Source: Spirochaetales bacterium
GTDB taxonomy: Bacteria; Spirochaetota; Spirochaetia; DTKZ01
Direction of reading: 5' to 3'
Length of the DNA stretch: 17,238 nt
Assembly: GCA_031266855.1 (NCBI GenBank)
Contig: JAISAF010000219.1
Location: 1 to 17,238 of the forward strand
Below, piece by piece: positions 11,902 through 17,238 of the stretch. Each line of letters starts with the position of its first letter. The first letter of the stretch is position 1. The notes beneath the pieces are model-generated. The model saw only the letters and a program-made list of their open reading frames with translations, was not told the origin of the DNA and did no database searches. A program made the position numbers and the translations under genes.

Positions 11902-14900
11902 CATCAGCCAGGACGCACGGGGTTTTCCCGGATACTGAACAGTCTCTTAGGCCGCCCGCTGAAACTCCTCCTTACGGGGCTGTTTCTGTGTATAGGCTCC
12001 GCCTCCCCTCTGTGCGCCCAGATCCTGTACTGGGAAGCTCCGGAAAGGCTTGTGTCTTCCCCCGGAGGTTTTCCCCAGGCGGTTTCCGGCGGCGGGCTTA
12101 TGGCATTTGTGTGGCAGGAAGTCCAGACCACGGGAACCGGGCAGGGGAATAATTATATCTGCATTACTACAACGCGGGACGGGCAAACCTGGACGACAAA
12201 CCAGCGCTTTGCCGGGCCCTATCCTTTTTTTGGCGAAGTGAATTCGATTTTTTCGGTTGCCATGAGCGGGGATGGAGAGATTTTCCTTGCGGTTCTGTCC
12301 GGGGCCAGCAGTATAGACTTTTTTAAGTCTTCCGACGGGGGAGCGACTTTTACCAAATCGAATACAAATTTTTCCCTGACTACGACGATTGCTCCCCGGC
12401 TTTTCCGCAAAGCGGGGGGCGGTTTTCTGCTTTTTGTAACCCGCGAACTGAACGAAATTCTGTCCATTTTTTCCGCGCGTTCCCCGGATGGTTTGACCTG
12501 GTCGGAATTCCGGCCTTTCGCGCCGGAAACGGAGCTGACTTTAAGCTTCCTGCCCCAGCATGCGTCCTTTCGGGGGCGGGAATATGTTGTGTTCCAGTCC
12601 CTGCGCACAGGCGGAAGCGGTTCCTACCAGCTTTACTTGAAGATTAGTTCCGATGGAGGAACCACCTGGGGGCCGCTTCAAGCCCTGACGGATTTTTCCG
12701 AGATGGTGGACGGGACTCTGACGGGGGCGGGGCTTTTTGATAATCAACGGCCCCACATCAGCCCGGTGAACGGAAATCTGGCTGTTGCCTGGGAACGGCG
12801 CTACCAGCGCGGTACAAAAAATATTTACTACATGGAAATCGACGCGGCGGGCCGCAGTAGCGGCCCCGCCGAGGCGGTTACATCGGGTCTGCGGGTCGCG
12901 AATTTTCCGCAGATTATCCGTTATAACAATTTGACGTACCTTGTGTGGTTCGATAACCGTATGGGAACGGATCATATTATCCTTGCGGTCAGAAACGGCG
13001 TTTTATGGGAGGACAACGATATAAGTCCCATACGGGGGGCTTCGACCTTCGGCAGGCCGGTAATCAATGGGAATGACTTATACATCCTGTGGGAAAACCG
13101 TATTGACAGGAACCCCTACCTTTACTACCTGAAACCGGATACGACGGTAAACGCGCCTGAAATAATTCCAGTAAACTTTACCCGCGGCAAAAGAGCTTCC
13201 GGCAGTGAGGTACGCATCAGGTGGACAACCCCCCGCGATTCTTCGGGGATTGCGGGCTATACCTACGAGTGGTCCCGCGAACCGCGGCCGCGGCCTGGCA
13301 GCGCGCTGACAGTGCTGGAGAATGTACACAGCGCCTCTTTTACCGCAGATGCGGACGGTCCCTGGTACTTTCATATAACGGCGCAGGACTACGCGGGCAA
13401 CCGCTCGCAGGCCGCAACGCTGTTGTATGAGCGGGATACCACGCCTCCGGGGATCGTGCGCTTTACCGAACCGGAAACAGACGAACAGGGCTATCTTGTA
13501 TCAAATACTTTCAGCCTCACATGGGAAGCTTCCACAAAGGATGACGACATCGCCGGTTATACGTATGCTTTTACCTATATGGGGCCGGGGCGGGATGCCC
13601 CGCGCGGAAAGCCGGCGGCCCTGCCGGACCTTCCCGGAACACTGCTAACGCAGAAGCCGTCTGTTTCCTTCCAGAACAACGACAACGGCCTGTGGCAGCT
13701 TTCCGTAGCGGCCATTGATACAGTAGGCAATATCGGCCCCAAACAGGTCATGCTTGTCGCCTTGAACAAGTACCGGCCCGTCACCTACATTTCCCTGGTC
13801 AGGGCGGATAAGGACCTTATGGGCCGCATCCATTTCAGCCTGACAGGGCGGGGCTTCAACGAAGAAGGCGCGGTTTCGCGCGTCATTCTTGACCGGGACG
13901 GAAAGGAACCCTGGGATTATGTTTTTTCCAGGACTTCCGGCGCTTTTACCATCGGCGGCGACAGAAATATAAGCGGCCCCATAGTCCCCGATATTCAGAC
14001 CGGGGATTACTATATCGGCGTGCTTCATCCCGAACGGGGCCTTGCCTTTGCCGGCAGGATGCTGCGTCTGGAGCGTTCGGGAATTATTAAGTTCGGGGAT
14101 TATACCATTTATTATGACCCGCGGATGCAGCCTGTACAGAAAGCGCCTCTTATTCTGTCAGGCGAAATTTTAATGCTGGGAACGCTCCTTGTGTTCCTTG
14201 CCTTCACCATGATTTTTTCCATTACCAGGATTGGGGAACTGGTGAACGAGGGGCGCAGGCTGCGGCTTGAAGCCGTCGCTCTGGTGATGGGGAATACCGC
14301 GCACTGGGTGAAAAAGCAGGAAAGGATGAGGGTTATGAAGAGAAAAGGACTTGGTCTACGTTTGAAATTTACGTTTTTTATTACGGTACTGGTTATCTCG
14401 GTGGTTCTTCTGGTGTCCGTACCCCTTGGGATATATATGTCCGCCAACGATGAACGCAACCTTGCCGCCGGTTTGCAGGAACGCGTCTCGGTTCTTTTGG
14501 AAAGCCTTGCCACAGGCGCCCGCACATACCTGCCAACAGGAACCGTCCTGGAACTTATTGTTTTACCCAGGCAAATATCGGCCATGAGCGAAGCCGAGTA
14601 CGCGACAATTACCGGAAGAAGCCAGAACGACATCGCCTCCTACGGCTATGTGTGGGCCTCAAATGATCCTGATATCGCGCGCAAAATTGACACGCAGGAC
14701 ATCAATCCCGGCGTTACCCGCATGCATGATGAAATTTCAGACAGCGCCGATGAACTCGCCGCGCAGATAAACGAAGAAGCGCAGGCCGCGGTTGCCGACA
14801 TCGCGGCGGAACTGGACAGGCTTTCCGCGGAAGCCCGCGGCCTTGTATCCCGGACAGACGCCGTTTCCCAGGCGCGCCTGAGCGATACCCAGAACGCCAT

Positions 14901-16551
14901 ACGGACACTCCAGGAACAATTCGACGCAAACATCGCCTCCCTTTCCCAAACCGTGCGCGCCTACCCCGAGTTCAGAATCGAGCGCCGCGATTATTCCGCC
15001 CAGCCCTGGTATAAAAGGATTTTCTACACAGCGCGGGACATGGCCGGAACCCGGATACTGGACCCCAATATTCTGCACTATACCTTCTACAAGCCGGTAC
15101 TCTACCGCATAACAGGAGTAAACACCTATTTCCGCGGCCTTATCCGCCTTGGAGTCTCCACCGAAGACATCCTGACCCAGCTTGATACCTCGCGCCGCAT
15201 TCTTATCATGATTACCGCAGGTATCGCGCTTTTGGCAGTTATTATCGGCGTCGGCGGAGCGATGATTCTGGCCTCCATTACCATCATCCCAATACGGCGC
15301 CTTGTACAGGGCGTTGAAAAAATCAGCGCCACCGAAGACAAGGAAACACTGCGGGACTACGCGATTGACGTAAAAACGCGGGATGAAATCAACGACCTCG
15401 CGCAAGCCATTAACCAAATGACCCGCGGCCTCGCGAGAGCCGCCGCAGCCAGCAAGGACCTGACAGTCGGCAAGGAAATCCAGAAGATGTTTATCCCCCT
15501 TGAAGTTGGCCCCAGCGGAAAAAAGCTGACAACCGGAAGCATTGAAACCTCGGACGTGGAGTTCTTCGGCTACTACGAAGGCGCGAAAGGCGTTTCGGGC
15601 GACTATTTTGAATACCAGAAACTTGACGACAACCATTACGCCTTTATCAAATGCGACGTTTCCGGCAAAGGAGTCCCCGCCGCCCTTATCATGGTACAGG
15701 TCGCCACCGTGTTTATCTCCTACTTCAAGGACCACGACATGACAAAAGGCAAAATCGATATGGTCCCCCTGCTCTACCGGATAAACGACATCGTTGAATC
15801 CCTCGGCTTTAAGGGCCGTTTCGCCGCCATGACACTAGGCGTTCTTAACGTAAAAAGCGGCATCAGTAACGTTACACACGCCGGAGACAGGATACTCAAC
15901 ATCTACGACTCCGCCAAACAAGTCTTTGCCCAGCGCCTGATGAACGACAGCCCCGCCACAGGCGTATTCCCCAACTTCATGGTTGAAATGCGATCTCCCT
16001 TTGAACAGACCATGATTAAACTCAACCCCGGCGACATCAATATGCTCTTTACTGACGGAGTGGAAGAATCGCACCGGAAACTCCGCAAACCGAATTTTGA
16101 AGTCATGCAGCTCCTCCCGGAAAAAGAAGGCGACGAACCCATCGAAGACGAAATGCTCGGCAACGACAGAATCAAAGATATTTTCGAAGCAGCCATGAAC
16201 CGGGGAAAATTCCTCCTGGAAAAAGCAGACAACCCGGTCCAAAACGAACAACTCCTCTTTGACTTTTCCAGTTGCGACCCCAGCGCGGAAACAGTCGTAA
16301 AAGCCCTCGTCTCCGTAGAAAAAATATGGCGAACCTATCCGCACCCAGGCGCAAATGAAAATGACCGCATTATGATCGACAAAGTTGTCGACGAGTTCCT
16401 ACAAAAAACCTTCGCGCGGTATTCGATATATTATTCGCACCCCATAAACAACCCCAACCCGGAAGAATACCCAAACTACAATTTCTATACACACCTGCGG
16501 GAAGACGATCAGTACGATGACCTCACACTGCTGGCAGTAAGAAAGAAATAA
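11836..16551 (+). CDS. Giant receptor phosphatase: beta-propeller, Ig-like domains, sensor, HAMP and SpoIIE/PP2C
   Basis: Numbering from GTG 11836 (1571 codons). Residues 35-62 are a signal peptide (LLLTGLFLCIGSASPLCAQ). Residues 65-435 are a sialidase-like propeller with Asp-box motifs RDGQTW (114-119), SSDGGATF (165-172), SPDGLTW (216-222) and SSDGGTTW (271-278). Two FN3/Ig-like domains (440-645) and a third beta domain (648-760) follow, then membrane segment 1 (773-797), a basic cytoplasmic linker, membrane segment 2 (843-866), a periplasmic sensor with coiled coil (870-1118), membrane segment 3 (1121-1148), HAMP (1149-1200) and a SpoIIE phosphatase (1205-1570). The phosphatase keeps its metal-binding aspartates: D1256 in VSGDYF, D1274 in CDVSGKG, D1407 in FTDGVEE and D1561-D1562 in DDLTLL. 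SpoIIE-type enzymes dephosphorylate anti-anti-sigma-like proteins. The first 33 codons are repeat sequence, so translation probably starts nearer 11932-11935, where only ATA or CTG is available. Confidence 0.93.
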   Translation: MGFPLQSLARAQRQRKIASRFCHQPGRTGFSRILNSLLGRPLKLLLTGLFLCIGSASPLCAQILYWEAPERLVSSPGGFPQAVSGGGLMAFVWQEVQTTGTGQGNNYICITTTRDGQTWTTNQRFAGPYPFFGEVNSIFSVAMSGDGEIFLAVLSGASSIDFFKSSDGGATFTKSNTNFSLTTTIAPRLFRKAGGGFLLFVTRELNEILSIFSARSPDGLTWSEFRPFAPETELTLSFLPQHASFRGREYVVFQSLRTGGSGSYQLYLKISSDGGTTWGPLQALTDFSEMVDGTLTGAGLFDNQRPHISPVNGNLAVAWERRYQRGTKNIYYMEIDAAGRSSGPAEAVTSGLRVANFPQIIRYNNLTYLVWFDNRMGTDHIILAVRNGVLWEDNDISPIRGASTFGRPVINGNDLYILWENRIDRNPYLYYLKPDTTVNAPEIIPVNFTRGKRASGSEVRIRWTTPRDSSGIAGYTYEWSREPRPRPGSALTVLENVHSASFTADADGPWYFHITAQDYAGNRSQAATLLYERDTTPPGIVRFTEPETDEQGYLVSNTFSLTWEASTKDDDIAGYTYAFTYMGPGRDAPRGKPAALPDLPGTLLTQKPSVSFQNNDNGLWQLSVAAIDTVGNIGPKQVMLVALNKYRPVTYISLVRADKDLMGRIHFSLTGRGFNEEGAVSRVILDRDGKEPWDYVFSRTSGAFTIGGDRNISGPIVPDIQTGDYYIGVLHPERGLAFAGRMLRLERSGIIKFGDYTIYYDPRMQPVQKAPLILSGEILMLGTLLVFLAFTMIFSITRIGELVNEGRRLRLEAVALVMGNTAHWVKKQERMRVMKRKGLGLRLKFTFFITVLVISVVLLVSVPLGIYMSANDERNLAAGLQERVSVLLESLATGARTYLPTGTVLELIVLPRQISAMSEAEYATITGRSQNDIASYGYVWASNDPDIARKIDTQDINPGVTRMHDEISDSADELAAQINEEAQAAVADIAAELDRLSAEARGLVSRTDAVSQARLSDTQNAIRTLQEQFDANIASLSQTVRAYPEFRIERRDYSAQPWYKRIFYTARDMAGTRILDPNILHYTFYKPVLYRITGVNTYFRGLIRLGVSTEDILTQLDTSRRILIMITAGIALLAVIIGVGGAMILASITIIPIRRLVQGVEKISATEDKETLRDYAIDVKTRDEINDLAQAINQMTRGLARAAAASKDLTVGKEIQKMFIPLEVGPSGKKLTTGSIETSDVEFFGYYEGAKGVSGDYFEYQKLDDNHYAFIKCDVSGKGVPAALIMVQVATVFISYFKDHDMTKGKIDMVPLLYRINDIVESLGFKGRFAAMTLGVLNVKSGISNVTHAGDRILNIYDSAKQVFAQRLMNDSPATGVFPNFMVEMRSPFEQTMIKLNPGDINMLFTDGVEESHRKLRKPNFEVMQLLPEKEGDEPIEDEMLGNDRIKDIFEAAMNRGKFLLEKADNPVQNEQLLFDFSSCDPSAETVVKALVSVEKIWRTYPHPGANENDRIMIDKVVDEFLQKTFARYSIYYSHPINNPNPEEYPNYNFYTHLREDDQYDDLTLLAVRKK

Positions 16552-16578
16552 AGCACTACATAAGGACAAAATAAAACA

Positions 16579-16932
16579 ATGGCGGAACCAGCTTTTTTCT
16601 GCGAGAACTGCAAACGCGAAGTATCATCCCGCGACAAAATCTGCCCCTACTGCGGAAGGTTTTTTACCGACGTGCGCTGCCCCCGCTGCAACTACAGCGG
16701 CGCCGCCACCAAATTTCACTCCGGCTGCCCCCGCTGCGGCTACCTGAACCCCGCCTGGTCTTCACAAAGCCCCCCCCCCGCACTCATAAAAATCCTCAAC
16801 CCCTCCATGTTCGACGACACCAGCCCCACAGCAGGAACCCTCAAAAAACCCCACCTGCCCTGGTACTTCCTTTCAGTTACCATCGCCCTCGGAACCATCT
16901 GCGCCGCGCTCCTGTATCTGTTCATCAGCTAA
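16579..16932 (+). CDS. Zinc-ribbon protein with C-terminal membrane anchor, 117 aa
   Basis: Four CxxC pairs (C8/C11, C22/C25, C34/C37, C50/C53) make two zinc-ribbon units in the first 55 residues. A Pro/Ser-rich linker follows, then a single membrane segment (about 94-116, PWYFLSVTIALGTICAALLY) at the extreme C-terminus, a tail-anchor layout. The ribbons should face the cytoplasm. An AAGGA (16562-16566) lies 12 bases before the ATG. The gene starts 27 bases after the receptor phosphatase and is surely co-transcribed, so it may couple the HAMP/PP2C region at the membrane to a cytoplasmic partner; that role is inference from position. Related small double-zinc-ribbon proteins have no agreed function. 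Confidence 0.88.
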   Translation: MAEPAFFCENCKREVSSRDKICPYCGRFFTDVRCPRCNYSGAATKFHSGCPRCGYLNPAWSSQSPPPALIKILNPSMFDDTSPTAGTLKKPHLPWYFLSVTIALGTICAALLYLFIS

Positions 16933-16944
16933 ACCTTGTACCCA

Positions 16945-17045
16945 TCCAGAATTTGGGCGCGTTTATTTGCCCGCACACGGGCAAATAAACCGGGCTTTCC
17001 GCTCCAAGTCCTCGGAAGCGCCGATGCGCTTCCTGTGGGCTTTCC
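16945..17045 (-). repeat. Family 1 repeat, copy 7
   Basis: Stem A has 13-bp perfect arms GTTTATTTGCCCG and complement (16961-16973 and 16978-16990). Stem B is GGAAGCGC/GCGCTTCC (17014-17021 and 17026-17033), the same alternative form as in copy 3. Fixed blocks GGGCGC, CCGGGCTTTCCGCTCCAAGT and GGGCTTTCCGCTACAA are present. It follows the stop codon of the zinc-ribbon gene by about a dozen bases. Confidence 0.9.
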
Positions 17046-17238
17046 GCTACAATCCCTCGCGCCGCGCAGCGGCAGTTACGCGTACCCAGGTACGCGCCTG
17101 TAACCCCATGGCGCAATTTTGCTTTCGCAAAATTGCGCGCCTCCACGCCCGCCGCCGCCAACGGCGGCGGCACGCAACCCCCCCGCCGGCATTCCGACCC
17201 GCAAATACCCGGGGGTTCCCCCACCCCCCCCAATTTGG
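17046..17238. repeat. Hairpin cluster after family 1 copy 7
   Basis: No gene is supported. Perfect hairpins are CGCGTACC/GGTACGCG (17079-17086 and 17089-17096), GCGCAATTTTGC/GCAAAATTGCGC (17111-17122 and 17127-17138) and GCCGCCGCC/GGCGGCGGC (17151-17159 and 17163-17171). The second resembles the third-hairpin class seen beside copies 2, 4 and 6. The window ends in C-rich sequence. Confidence 0.7.

Noticed and set aside
14737..15735. 332-codon open frame on the minus strand
   Set aside because: Antisense to the sensor, HAMP and phosphatase part of the receptor gene; a codon-bias shadow with no recognisable domain.
1808..17045. Family 1 copies as integron attC sites
   Set aside because: The folded, structure-conserved form recalls attC, but I find no paired GTTRRRY/RYYYAAC core sites and no integrase, and the copies do not each follow a small cassette gene.

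Overview
The window looks like chromosomal DNA from a moderately GC-rich spirochaete, probably a Treponema of the termite-gut type. This is inferred from a BspA/TpLRR-type leucine-rich-repeat protein, a SPOR-domain envelope protein, a large TPR protein next to a huge HAMP-SpoIIE phosphatase receptor, and intergenic regions packed with palindromic repeats. There is no rRNA, tRNA, CRISPR array or intact transposase here.

Layout. 1-556 (-): 5' part of a secreted leucine-rich-repeat protein. 718-1431 (-): an AT-rich orphan gene. 1432-2009: gene-free, with repeats. 2010-2507 (+): small exported protein. 2699-3976 (+): SPOR-domain envelope protein. 3977-4899: gene-free repeat block (135-bp tandem duplication, 16-bp tandem repeat, two copies of the main repeat). 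4900-6804 (+): ftsH. 6805-7536: gene-free repeats and hairpins. 7537-7881 (-): XRE-type repressor. 7882-8725: gene-free, with an array of perfect hairpins. 8726-16932 (+): a co-directional three-gene set of exported TPR protein, 1571-codon beta-propeller/HAMP/PP2C receptor, and zinc-ribbon membrane protein. 16933-17238: repeats and hairpins.

The genes fall into envelope maintenance (FtsH, SPOR protein), surface or secreted proteins (LRR protein), and a probable signalling module (8726-16932) in which an extracytoplasmic propeller/sensor would control a cytoplasmic SpoIIE-type phosphatase.

The most unusual content is not protein coding. Seven copies of one intergenic repeat ('family 1') share fixed sequence blocks, but each carries a different stem A that is perfectly or almost perfectly self-complementary. 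Stem B switches between two sequences with full compensation on both arms. A third hairpin class with a conserved tip and variable outer stem lies around these copies and forms a run of five between 8177 and 8420. One family 1 copy sits exactly between the TPR and receptor genes, supplying the stop codon of one and the only conventional start codon of the other. Function and mobility of the family are unknown from this window alone.
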